Below are positions 36,765 through 47,159 of a stretch of 64,000 nt of DNA, in pieces. How positions within the stretch are numbered: the first letter of the stretch is position 1; the number at the start of each line of letters is the position of its first letter. The stretch is from NCBI RefSeq assembly GCF_008831285.2, contig NC_045144.1, forward strand, positions 22,027,716-22,091,715. The letters are read 5' to 3'. The DNA comes from Nymphaea colorata (lineage: Eukaryota; Streptophyta; Magnoliopsida; Nymphaeales; Nymphaeaceae). A program made the translations under genes and the position numbers. The notes under the pieces were generated by a model. It was not told the DNA's origin, did no database searches, and saw only the letters and a list, made by a program, of their open reading frames with translations.

Positions 36765-36769
36765 TATTC

Positions 36770-39290
36770 ATCATCAGTAAAATACTTGGCACCGATGCAT
36801 ACAAGTAGCAAGGACCAGCTCAAACTATCACTATCACTCTGGCCTCCAAGGCCATTGCCCAACACCAGAGTAGGACAAATAATCACACAATAAGCAACCA
36901 TATAACAAACAAGAACACATTCAGCAGGTGACCATATGCAAGTGTATTGCGAGATAAATGACCACTGTGTGGTGAGCATCCCACTATCAAATGAAGAGCA
37001 GCTAACATTCTTGATTAGCACTAGCTTTATGTCGATTCTCAAGTACAGCAAGTCCAAGACCCTTAGCTCGCGCTATCCTTCTGCCAGTCAACATACACAA
37101 TTAAAGGTCAGGCCCGTGGCCCACACTGCCCTTCTTGCTTGACAATATACTATAGCATAATTTGAACGTTGGCCCATACTAGCCCTTTGCCAGTCATCAT
37201 ATGTCAATATAGCTGGCCTTCTGCCAGTTATTATGTTATCACAATGGGCCTTCCACCTGCCTTGTTTTACCATCATATCATGGCCCTTGGCCTGCGCTGG
37301 TCTTCTACCAAATGACACAACCGTGCGATATAGCCAATGCGCTAAAAGCATTAGTGTCAGATATCTATATCATACATATGTGTATGTGGTCTCAGTTTAG
37401 CTGTCCCAATGTCATCAACTATTCCTGTGGGAGTAATCACCTAGACACACCTATTATGGTGCATATCCAACATAGACTAGGTCATTATTAAGTCATTAGT
37501 GCTCCTTGGTCCATATTCGCATCCTTGTCATTTCACTCCCCTTTGAGCCACAATTCAAATCCCACGCTGCTCAGCGGCTACGATGCCTCTAAGCTGCAGT
37601 TCAATCACAATGTTGCTCATCTGCAGAAGTGATCTATAACCCCTTTGGGCTACATCTTATGCCACATCTTGACTCCACGGGTAACAACACCACATCACAC
37701 TGACCATACATCACCGACTCATCAATCATTGGGCAACGCATGGATGTATAAACAATAGAGTGCATGACATTCCTATTCAGTACCCGTGTGCTTAGTCATG
37801 TGGATCATCAGTATATCACTAGTCTTAAAGTGCCATTAGTTAGCTGACAAATTGCTCATGATTAGCTTTAATCATTACTTGGCGTTTATGGACTCTTGGG
37901 TCATATATGTTTTTTCCATCATAGCTGCAAACTCAAGGGACCTAGACATACCTAGTGGTGTAGACAGTTCCTCGGAACTCTAGCCCATTTGTTTATACTT
38001 GTGAACTTGGGGTAGGGTCCTACTAGGCTAAGTTCGTTAATTTAATCATCAAACCGATTTACCTCAAGGTTGATGTAGTCAATGGGTGGGCCCATGCCCA
38101 CCAAGCCCTGGCCTAGATAATTTCAATTGTGCTTGATCCAATTTAGGGCTAGAGTTGGATCTTGAATCCAAACCAAATCTATTTTAGTTTTATGGTCCGT
38201 GTCGATTATAATCAATTGGATCTTGTTCCTGATCCACTTCTATTCAGGGTCCAATATGATCTATGGATCTTGAATCCAAATCTGACCAGATCCAGATTTG
38301 AGTTACAAATTCAACTGGCTCGGCTATATCTTGGTTCCAAATCTGGATTGGCTCTAAATCAGTGACCCAAATCCAAATGGTTCAATTGGGCTTTCAATCC
38401 AGTCCAGTCCATTCAAGGCCCAAGATCCATATCCAAAAAACGCAACTGAACCTTGGATCTGTTCCAAATCTGTTTAAGGTCCATAATCCAGGACTAATGA
38501 GGCAATCTGGGCTTCGGTCTATATATGTTCTTGTTTCAAAGTATGGTTCTATAAAAGTCTACTGGACCTTGGACTCAATCAGAGCATGTCCAAGGTCTGA
38601 CGTCCAGCTTCAAGGATCAATTCCAATAAAAAATCTGGATCCATTATAGGTCCAGGTCCGAAGGATTAACCTAAGTTAAGTAATGCTGACCGTGTTTAAC
38701 CTCAGCTTAATCCTTTATTAACCCACCTGGGTAATTAATTGGCTTCAATCCATCACAAATCAGGTCATTATGGTTCCTTAATCCAGCTTGATGCCACTAA
38801 TCATGTCACTAATTGATTACTAATCTAGTACTCCCTTTTATCAAATTTTCATTCAAGCTCCCTTTCTTCATCAACTGGTTTCCAGAAAATTCTCGTTGCA
38901 GACTTGTTCGTCTAGTCATGAAAGCACATAATTTTAACATCTGTTGCATTCCTTCTTTTCCACACGGCTCTCAAGAGTCATTCAAAAACTAGGATCAACA
39001 AAATTTCAACTAAACATACAACAATCTCAAAAAATCAATATGCATATATGTTGCGGCGATGCCCAAGAGGCTAAATCCTAAGTCACAGCACCAGATTCCG
39101 CTCCTACCATCTTAAACCTTGAAAAATCCAAACGTAACTGGATAAAAGCTTAATAAATAGGACCATACCTTCCAATCTGTTTCAGTGCTGTGGTGTTCCC
39201 CATTGCTTCCAAATATGTCTGCCCATACGGTCGCCCTTCCCTTTATCAGATTCTTCCCATTATCCTTGCTCCATTGGTTCAGGTTTTTTT
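36770..39290. other. No gene recognised; degenerate repeat sequence
   Basis: The stretch 37080-37320 has loosely repeated GGCCCTTGGCC, GGCCTTCTGCCAGT and CTTTGCCAGTCA words. The stretch 37380-38130 resembles 62080-63190 in the same direction (for example CCTAGTGGTGTAGACAG here and CCTAGTGGTGCAGTCTA there, and ATGGGTGGGCCCATGCCCA here against TTGGGTGGGCATATGCTCA). Both may be fragments of one LTR family. The stretch 38150-38650 is rich in CAAATCTGGATCC-like words. No convincing open frame is present. Confidence 0.35.
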
Positions 39291-39549
39291 TTTTTAACTC
39301 TTTCCCTCTTTATGATGACACCATAAACCCGTTGCCTGCAAACTTTGTACTGCGTTTTCTTCTATTGAGGAGTAAGGTCTCAGGATCGGATGTCGACCTC
39401 ATTAGAGACCAAAGGTTTTTGCTGGCCGCATCTTCCCAAACTTGGTTGGCGAAGCACAAATCAAGTTTGCACCAGACTCCAAATCCCCTGATCTTTATTA
39501 TTTCACGTGTAAGCATTGCTAAATTCCCTTACCTCTTTAACCATGTTTT

Positions 39550-39660
39550 TTTTGTGTGACAAAAACACAAAACCTGCTGCATGAGCACAGTGAGGGGTCT
39601 TTTCCCGTTTATTGATGGCATACATCATCGCATTAAAATCCCCTAGGATCACCATAGAAA
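39550..39660 (-). pseudogene. LINE-2 endonuclease segment
   Basis: Reading the minus strand gives VILGDFNAMMYAINKREKTP and then HCAHAAGF. GDFN is the metal-binding and catalytic signature of the LINE endonuclease, and the following 'N/K-R-x-G/K' region is typical. It is open for about 35 codons only. Confidence 0.65.
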
Positions 39661-40499
39661 TGCGATCGCTCTAAATGAACTTCGTCAATTCACCCAATAG
39701 ACAATTTCCTTATGTCCATGTGAATGGACATATATGTTGTTAAAAAATGAATCATTTTCCCCCATTGCGCCACATTAAATATCACCAAAATCCACCATCT
39801 ATTCATTTGACATGAATCTTCCTGATTTGATCTCCTCTATAAAACCAAGCAATTCTTACCAGTTCACCCCTTTCTTCTGCATTCATCACTCATTGGCTAA
39901 AACCAGTCCTTCTCGTTAGATAAACTAATGTTGTCTCCCTGACTAACATATCTAGTAGGAAATATGTGTTGGACTTCCCATTTCTTACTAGAGATGTAAG
40001 GTCGAGTTGGGCAGTTCCACGAGATTACTTTGAGCTCATTCTCCTTGTCCTTGCAGATTTCAATGTTTACCACCATACTTTCGTGTCTCTCTTTCCACTT
40101 TTCCTACTAACTACGACCCACCCATCATTTCGTAAAATCATTTTTCTTCATTAGGGTGTTCGACTCGATCCTCCCCAGCTATTAGGCTTTCGTTGCCACT
40201 CGAGAGTTTTGACCAGACGAGTCTATGTGGTTGGGTGGCCCCTAGGGACTCCGGCTCAACTCCTTTCACATTCCCTTAGATGGAGAAAGTGAATCATGAA
40301 TCCGCCTCCTCCAAGATTTCTATTAGGCTCATTCCCCATAGTTCCAACGAGGGGCATGGCTGTGTGCGTACTAGGGTCATGCTCATCTTTTCCAAGGGTC
40401 TTCCATGGTTCCACTTTAGTGCCTCACCAGACATCCTTTTGTAGATGGAGGTTGAGGGGATCAAGGCCCTAGAGGCATCACATTAAGTTATTTTCGTCA

Positions 40500-40910
40500 C
40501 ATAGAAAATATCCTATTTTGAGCATCTGTCTATTACCCAAATTCAGAGTGACCCTCACCACTGGCTAGAAACTGACCGGAACTTCAACCTGAACCCACAC
40601 ATAGCCTAGGCACACAAAGTGTTTAGTGTAGTGGTCATCAACAACAAATGATCCACTCATCTCCTTTGCAAGTCCTCGGAATACGTAGTTATTCCATTGG
40701 AATGCTGGGAGTTTCAAAAGGTGAATTCCTAAGGCGATGGACTCCTCTTTCATTTTTAGATCTTCCTCTAATCCATCGACTTGCCACTATTATCCTTGCA
40801 CCAACCTTCCAGACCTGTTTCTGAAGTACCACTTGAAGCACATATTCAGAATCAACTCTGAAGAGAAACCTGTCATTTGCAATGACAAAAAATCTTGGGT
40901 TGGATACCAA
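40500..40910 (-). pseudogene. LINE-2 ORF1 remnant (DUF4283-like)
   Basis: The minus-strand frame 40753-40565 has SIALGIHLLKLPAFQWNNYV then FRGLAKEMSG, and YVWVQVEVPVSF. This is the 'W-x-x-x-P-x-x-L-P-x-x-x-W-x-x-x-x-F-x-x-I-A-x-x-x-G' pattern, then 'A-R-V-x-V-E-V-D-V-x-x-P'. The overlapping frame at 40910-40689 (NDRFLFRVDSEYVLQVVLQK) supplies the piece before it, so there is a frameshift. RNA-binding ORF1 protein of an L1-type element. Confidence 0.55.
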
Positions 40911-41099
40911 CTTTCATTGGTTTCTCAAAAAATTAAAATGCACTTAAAATCTAGTCTAGAACCAGCCTGACCACTGACCATGTCTGCTGTTGTAGAATAA
41001 CGAAAGGGTAGACATGACAAACGATAGGCATCCAAGTCCAATGCCATTGCCACCACTAGTACTTCTTTATTCAGTTCGACCATGGCTTCCAGCAACCCC

Positions 41100-43010
41100 T
41101 TCGGGTTTGGGGATGTCAACGGATCGGATTCGGATCCGATATACCTTTTATCATATCCGATTTTTTGGATATTCATATATTCAGATTCGGATTAGGATTC
41201 GAATTTGAATGAGAAGAAGTTTATACCATATCCGAATCCGACTTTAAAATCTACATCCGAATCTGATTTTTAGTTATACTTGAATCCGATCCGAATCGGA
41301 TTTTTAGTTATACTTGAATTCAATCCGAATTTTAAATTATATCCAAATCCAATCCGAATTTTAAGTTATATCCAAATCTAATCTGAATCTGAATTTTAAG
41401 TTATATCTGAATCCGAACCTCAAGCATGAGTTGGTGTCCCACCTTTTGAAGTTGTGACCTATGAATGGTTGGACAAAAGGTATATCCAAACGCACCAACT
41501 TAAAGTTATGATATAAGAAGAATATAAATTTTATATGAACGGGTATAATTTGATTAAGAGGTAATGACTTTTATGAAGTTGCATATAATAATAGTCAAAT
41601 AATTACCCTATTACCATTTAACTTAAAGAATTTAAAACTATATGACATAAAACTAATTAATTAATAATTCATATTGTATTTAATTAAATGTTTTTGTGTA
41701 AACAAGCAAACTATTATAGTTAGGACATCAACTAAACATTATATCTTAAATAATGTATTTATTTAATTAACATTAATAAAATAACTTGTATCAAGAAATT
41801 TCAATAAAATGAGTATTTTTAAAAATATGAAAATTAATCGTAAAAAAATATATTTAATGTGAAATAGCTATTCGTAAGTTTATCGTATATAAAAAAAATT
41901 AAAAATTATGTTTTGGCTTCACTTAAAATTTTAAAACTATAGTTTGACTCTTGCAACAAAACAACTCATAAGTTTATCGTATATAAAAAAAAAAAATTAA
42001 AAACTATGTTTGGCTTTTACAACAAAATAACATATTTTGATGAAGTAAACTATCATTTGATAATAATCACTTATTGAAAATTATTAAATCAAGTGACCTA
42101 TATTATTTCTCATTTAAGAAAGACATTATTTAATGATTTTTTCTAATTTCATTGAGTTAGTTAAAAGACTTTTGGTTTATATCCGTAAAAAAAGTGTTTC
42201 AATGATGTCAAATCTTCATTCTTCTACATTCTCACTAACTTTTTGGGTTCGCCCTCTTAGCTTTATTGCAATAAGTGTTTTTTTACATAAATTTGTATTA
42301 TTTAATCAAATCATATAATTTATTAAATCAAACAATTTATTTTTTTTTACTAGTTAAAGGTTTTTGTTTTTAAATTTGTGGATTATGTATTGTATATCAA
42401 ATACCTAAGACTTTTGGACATATTATATGATTATACAAAATAATTTACTTGATTAATTAATTAAATAATTGATAATTTGATAAATAAAACTTTTTTATGA
42501 GTTCACTAATTGTTTCATATTGAATATATTTATTTGCGGTTAATTTTCATATTTTTAAAAATACTAATTTTATTGAAATTTTTTTATACAAGTTTTTTTA
42601 TTATTTTTAATTAAATAAATACAGTATTTAAGATATCTTGTTTAGTTGATGCCTTAATTATAATAGTTTGCTTGTTTACTCAAAAAAGTTTAATTAGATA
42701 TAATATGAATTATTAATTAATTAGTTTTATGTGATATAGTTTCGAATACTTTAAGTTAAATGGTGTATATGGTAACTATTTGACTATTATTCTATGCAAC
42801 TTCATAAAAACCATTACTTCTTAATCAGATTATACATGAAAGTTGATGTGTTTGGTTAATTCTTTTTCTCCATGCTGTAAGGATTCAGATATCAACTCAG
42901 GATTCAGATATACAGTTAAATATTCGATCAAATATTTACTTAAAATCGAATCTGAATCCGATCGAATGTTATTTCTTAAATCCAAATCCGATTTTCTTAT
43001 TGCTATGTCT
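41100..43010. mobile_element. Fold-back element with ATCCGA-rich ends (about 1.9 kb)
   Basis: Long inverted arms are visible. 41455-41875 matches 42500-42880 as reverse complement with moderate divergence (for example CAAGCAAACTATTATA at about 41704 against TATAATAGTTTGCTTG at about 42659, and ACTAATTAATTAATAATTCATA against TATGAATTATTAATTAATTAG). The left terminus (41105-41430) and the right terminus (42890-43005) carry many copies of GGATTCGGAT or ATCCGAATCCGA words. The loop has a ~95-bp duplication at 41875-42010. No coding frame. It interrupts LINE-2. Confidence 0.65.
41110..41425. repeat. Short tandem ATCCGAAT-type repeats
   Basis: Units of about 35 bp read AATCCGATCCGAATTTTAAG followed by TTATATCC, with several variants. 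They form the left subterminal region of the fold-back element. Confidence 0.6.
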
Positions 43011-43014
43011 CATT

Positions 43015-43589
43015 AATGTCACCTGCCTTCCCCCAAAAGCTAATTTTCATCCTCGTTGAGTTGACGACTCTTATCGCCCACGCGCACAACACTGTCTATG
43101 CCTCCCTTTCCTACACTGTCTATGCAACACTGTTAAAAACAATAAAATATATAAACCTATATTGATCTCTTATCATACTCACAAAAGATTGACGATACAA
43201 CATGTATCGTCTGCAATTGAATATGCATCATTCCGACATTGAATCACTTGAATATGTTATGGCCACGATCTGATTAGTCATGAATAGAATAGACCGATCG
43301 ATGGTAATTACACATTCTCAGAGAAAGACGTTCTCCTAGGGTTTGAAAATTGGGGATTTTGGACTGTGTTGCATTGACATGGCCATTGGGCTCTGGCGGA
43401 CTAGCTTCAGGGAGACGAAGGGTGACAGGAGAAGGTGACGATGAGAAAGTTGAACGAGGACGGGGATGGAGAAGTAGTGAAGGTGGAGAAGCAACCCATT
43501 GAAGGACCTTCACCTCCACCTCACCTTCAGATGTTAGGGGTTGAAGTTGCGTAACGAGTGGGACTGAGGAGCAGCAGTTCAAATATTCA
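43015..43589. other. No gene recognised; locally GC-richer spacer
   Basis: A minus-strand 102-codon frame (43582-43274) rich in Ser, Pro and Glu is open but matches nothing I recognise. A short duplication, ACACTGTCTATGC, occurs at about 43088 and 43114. The copia-2 LTR begins immediately to the right. Confidence 0.35.
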
Positions 43590-43959
43590 TGTAAGAAATC
43601 AAAATGAAGAAATAATTAAAGGGACATAAATTTTTTAAAGTGGTTCAGCCAATAGGCCTACGTCCACTACTCTATCATTTCTTGCTTGCCTTTCTTTGGT
43701 GGAGAGGCTCATTTATATAGAGGAGTTACATAAGGGGTCTCTAGTTCCCAAGAGACATGACTTTTCATCTTTCAACATACATGACTTTTCATCCCTCAAG
43801 AGACATGACTTTTCATTTCTCAAGAGACATGTCTTTTCATTTCCTAAGAGACATGACTTTTCATCTTCCAACAGACATGACTTTTCATTTCTCAAGAGAT
43901 ATGACTTTTCATCTCCCAAGTAATACACATTGAGAGCCTTCTTGGTGTTTCTGTTAACA
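43590..43959 (-). repeat. 3' LTR of copia-2 (about 370 bp)
   Basis: On the minus strand it starts TGTTAACAGAAACACC (from 43959) after a GCGGGGGGA purine run, carries a 24-bp array, then a TATA box CTATATAAAT (near 43720-43711), and ends near TTTCTTACA at 43590. The left boundary is inferred from the TG...CA rule. Confidence 0.7.
43736..43925 (-). repeat. 24-bp tandem array in the copia-2 LTR
   Basis: About eight units reading CAAGAGACATGACTTTTCAT plus CTCT (plus strand) follow one another, with one to four changes per unit. The unit is a multiple of three, so the pol frame stays open through it. The same unit appears at 63950-63997. Confidence 0.9.
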
Positions 43960-43972
43960 TCCCCCCGCAAGC
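43960..43972 (-). other. Polypurine tract of copia-2
   Basis: GCTTGCGGGGGGA on the minus strand directly precedes TGTTAACAG. Confidence 0.75.
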
Positions 43973-44936
43973 TCAGTGCTCCAACAATGAGATTGAGCTT
44001 GTTAATTATTTGATAATGATGCTGCTTACTAAGTGGCTTAGTTAAAATATCAGCAACCTGATCTTTGGAAGAGATGTACTGAATTTTCAAATCTCCTTTA
44101 GCCAATTTTTCTCGAACAAAATGAAGGTCAATCTCTATGTGTTTGCTGTGACTATGATATACAGGATGAGCTGCAAGATAGGCTGCGCCGATGTTGTTGC
44201 ACCATAATATGGGAGGTTGTGATTGATCAACACAAAGTTCTTTTAATAAAAATTGTAACCACATGATTTCAGCAGTAGTATTGGCAATGGATCGATACTC
44301 AGCCTCAGTGCTAGAACGAGAGACAACTGACTGCTTTTTAGTACTCCATGAAACTAGATTGGATCCAATAAACACTGCATATCCACCTGTAGAGCATCTA
44401 TCATCAAGACATCCTGCCCAATCTGCATCATTGTAAGCATTAATATTTACAACTGAACTAGGTCTAATAACAAGGCCATAATCAATAGTGTGCTTCAAAT
44501 ATCTTAGGATTCTCTTTACGGCATCCCAATGGGCATCAGTAGGATGATGCATATATTGACAAACTTTGTTGACAGCATAAGAGATGTCTGGACGAGTCAT
44601 AGTAGAGTATTGAAGAGCGCCAACAATGCTGCGATAAAGAGTTGGATCATAAAAATTTGATACAGTTTGAGCAGATAAAGCAGGAGAGCATGCCATGGGA
44701 GTTGAAACTCCCTTAGCTCCAAGCATATTTGTTCTTTTGAGAAGCTCGAATATGTACTTCCTTTGAGACAATATTAGCTTATTGTCAATTCTTTTTGCTT
44801 CTATGCCCAAAAAGAAATGAAGCTCACCCAGATCTTTAATGGCAAACTCACTTTTGAATTGACAAATAATTTTATGAATATATTCTGGTGAGCTTCCTGT
44901 TATGTCAAATGCCTCCTTGAATTTACCTATATACAT

Positions 44937-45680
44937 TAAAATATTGAATCAAAATGAAATTCTGAACAAATAAAGCTCGTGTAAGCACACTAGCTATCCA
45001 AATACACTAATTTTTAAGTGGTGCAGATGCAGGCAAAAACCAAACAGCCAGGAGAAGCACTAGAAAAGGGATGTGCAAATTCTTGGTGCTAATGATAAGT
45101 CATCATACAACATCCACTAATACATAATGAGTTTTTCTGTGTTTTCAGGAATTTTTGTGTCCAAAAAATTAGTGTCAAAGCAGGACGTGAAAGCCAAGTG
45201 AAACTATCTGTTGACATAGCTTTGAAATGTGAACAACTTGGAAAAACTCTCAGATAAGCTTCAATGTGGATGCATCAGACATCAAATGGCAATGAGATGG
45301 AGCAACTAGTTCACCCAAGAGTAAAAAATGGTGACTGAAATAGTATTAACTACCACCACTTCCAAATGGAAAGTGACAGAAGCACATGAACTTTAAATAC
45401 TGGTTGTGTGGAAATCTTGCAGAAAATAGCCTAATTGATTTTCAATAGAAAAGTAGAAAGAAAAATAAATGACACGTTCACACGTGCCATTTACAAAGAT
45501 TTCTCAATGGAATATGATTTCACATGATATTTAGAATGTCTATGGATATAATGATTTACAAAGATGATGTGAGGATCTTTGCATGTTATCTACATCCATA
45601 TCTTAAAGGTTGCAACTTCATGCAACAAACTGATGTGACAACCAGATTCCCAATGATACTATCCCTATAGTAGCAAAAGC
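44937..45680. other. No gene recognised
   Basis: AT-rich sequence between copia-2 and the PPR fragment. It could be intron or flank of the PPR gene, but no motif or clear splice pair was found. Confidence 0.4.
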
Positions 45681-46085
45681 TTGGCTGAATTAAATGAAGA
45701 TGTTCACTTGATCTTGATCAGGAGGCATTGCCTGCCAATTCGTTCTTCTGCAAATACAATGAAGTCATACTTCACTCACCAAATGCAAGATGCTGGGGTA
45801 CATCCTGACAAGGTTACTTGCAATATTATTGTCCGTAAGTGTTCAATAGCAAGGGAAATGTTTGTTTTGATTCAAACTCTTCAGTATATGAAAGAAAATT
45901 CACTTGTTCTTCGTCGACCCATGTATTTGGAAGCATTGGAGGCTTTGAGAAGCTGTGGTCAAAATGATGAACTGTTAAATGAAGTCAATCCCCATTTCTG
46001 CCATGAAGGCTTTGATGATTGTAGATGGGATCTTTCTCCAGACCCTCAGCATTATGCAGACAGGGGAGTTCTTGTAAACTTATAA
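45681..46085 (+). pseudogene. C-terminal part of a PPR-type protein gene
   Basis: The 134-codon frame contains HQMQDAGVHPDKVTCNIIVR followed by KCSIAREMFVLIQTLQYM. This has the spacing and residues of a pentatricopeptide repeat end and the next one's start ('M-x-x-x-G-x-x-P-D-x-x-T-x-N-x-x-I'). EALEALRSCGQNDELLNEVN and a hydrophilic tail up to TAA follow. PPR proteins bind organellar RNA. The beginning of the gene is missing here; the first 25 or so residues do not look like PPR, so the real exon probably starts near 45750. It may be the last exon of a gene broken by the copia-2 insertion, or a pseudogene. Confidence 0.55.
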
Positions 46086-46429
46086 ACTGTAAATGGTTGC
46101 ATGGTAGAGTCTAAAAGCTTTCCCTTAAGAGTGTTAGCTCCATTATTTCACCAATCACTAAAGATGACTTTGATATTGATGCGTAGAACTTATTCTTATG
46201 TTGGTTACAGGTATCTCTTCTGTTGCTCCTACTCTCACAACATAGCACCAAAAGGAAAATATATAATGTTCATAAGATCTGACTCCCAACCCATATAATG
46301 TTTAATTTTGTCAACTCAAATAGGACCTCTTATTATTATTTTTTTTTTTAGTTGAAGTTTTTTCAGGAAATCATAGGAAAAAAATAATTATGAGGATAAA
46401 CATTATAGGACATTTGATTTCCTTGGTAA

Positions 46430-46697
46430 CGAGTTAATCGAGCCTTAATCGATAAGGATGAGTACCAAACGAGTTATTGAGCCTTAATCGAGCTCGAGCT
46501 CAACAAGTAAGGACGAGTAGTTAAACGAGCTTATCGAGCTTAATCGAGTCGAGCTCGACAAATGACTATCGAGTCGAGTTCGAGCCAGGATAGTCGAGCT
46601 ATATTCGAACTCGAGCCGAGTCGAGTTCGTTTCTTACTTAGTCAAGCCGAGTTCGATCTGACTGAGCTCGGGCTCGACTCGGCTCGTGTTCAGCCCT
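46430..46697. mobile_element. CGAG-rich TIR element, truncated copy
   Basis: Dense GAGTCGAGCTCGAG words end in CTCGTGTTCAGCCCT at 46697, the same terminus as the element at 47441-48055 (CTCGTGTGCAGCCCT). No left terminus is visible. It adjoins a copia pol frame (FIRTREQ) directly at 46698, so it sits inside that element. Confidence 0.55.
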
Positions 46698-47073
46698 AGT
46701 TTTATCAGGACAAGAGAACAATTGGCAGATGGAATGACAAAGGCCCTTGGTGGAGCTGCATTTAATGAATTTCGTTCCAATCTAAATGTCGTGGAATCTC
46801 CATTCAACTTGCAGGAGGATGTTAAGGAAAGTAATATATGAAAGAATCAAATCTGATTCAATTACATTCTTAGATGATAAAATTGTATCAGATCCTAAAA
46901 TCTTTGGCTCAATGTTTTATCTTCTTTCCATATTTTCGTTGTAACTCATGTCTCATCCCTTGTCTCTCGCTTCCTCCTTTATTCTCTTGTTGTAACTCCT
47001 TTTGTAATCAGTCTATATATCATGTAATCATCGTCAATATTCAACACAAGGAAACATTCCTTATTCATTTTCA
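46698..47073 (+). mobile_element. 3' end of a third Ty1/copia element (copia-3)
   Basis: [20 protein letters not shown] then FNEFRSNLNVVESPF is the terminal pol segment, homologous to [17 protein letters not shown] of copia-1. AGGAGGA (46813-46819) acts as purine tract, and the LTR starts TGTTAAGGAAAG at 46820. The pol frame reads nine codons into the LTR before TGA. The LTR ends near TTCATTTTCA at 47073 (TG...CA rule). No 5' part is present. Confidence 0.75.
46820..47073 (+). repeat. LTR of copia-3
   Basis: About 254 bp. The first 11 bases (TGTTAAGGAAA) match copia-1, but the rest differs. CAGTCTATATATCATG at about 47007-47022 could be its TATA region. Confidence 0.6.
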
Positions 47074-47159
47074 TCGTCCTCTTTCAGTTACAAAGTCTCT
47101 CATAGTTCATAGTTTTAAATGGTCTATTCAACAAGTTAAAGAGATGCTTACAAGTAAGG

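Larger units (their letters stand above)
39300..41095 (-). mobile_element. Decayed L1-type LINE, minus strand (LINE-2)
   Basis: ORF1 remains at about 40900-40500 and an endonuclease GDFN segment at about 39650-39560 lie in LINE order on the minus strand. A domain-fit stretch further down (39520-39310) has only scattered matches. It resembles LINE-1 at 2.9-4.8 kb in architecture but is a separate, diverged copy. Its 5' side stops at the fold-back element that begins near 41100. Confidence 0.6.
43590..44936 (-). mobile_element. 3' half of a Ty1/copia element, minus strand (copia-2)
   Basis: From right to left on the plus strand there is a copia RT C-terminus and RNase H frame, a polypurine tract and one LTR. 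The element stops abruptly just after the RT catalytic site, with no upstream pol and no second LTR. It is therefore a truncated copy. Confidence 0.85.
43713..44936 (-). pseudogene. Copia-2 pol fragment (RT C-terminus, RNase H) running into the LTR
   Basis: The 407-codon frame starts at a fortuitous Met. Similarity begins at FDITGSSPEYI (about residues 10-20), the position just after YVDD in copia RT, so the active site is lost. DLGELHFFLGIEAKR (about 35-50), YRSIVGALQYSTMTRPDISY and RNase H motifs NDADWAGCLDDRCSTGGYAV, STEAEYRSIA and LWCNNIGAAYLAAHPVYHSH follow; VADILTKPLS closes it. The frame then continues without a stop across GDVN into the LTR. There it encodes eight copies of an octapeptide of the form L-L-x-[DN]-E-K-S-C before ending at 43713. 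The coding part is well kept, implying fairly recent activity. Confidence 0.85.

Noticed and set aside
39185-39559. 124-codon plus-strand frame
   Set aside because: Opposite strand of LINE-2, which reads on the minus strand; no domain in this frame.
43274-43582. 102-codon Ser/Pro-rich minus-strand frame
   Set aside because: No motif, no splice context, and it ends at a repeat boundary; likely open by composition.
43736-43925. 24-bp direct repeats as a possible CRISPR array
   Set aside because: Units are head to tail with no unique spacers, inside an LTR of a plant genome.
44905-44950. AAATATT near both ends of copia-2 as a target duplication
   Set aside because: Copia-2 lacks its 5' LTR, so a true target duplication is not expected; the match is short and AT-rich.
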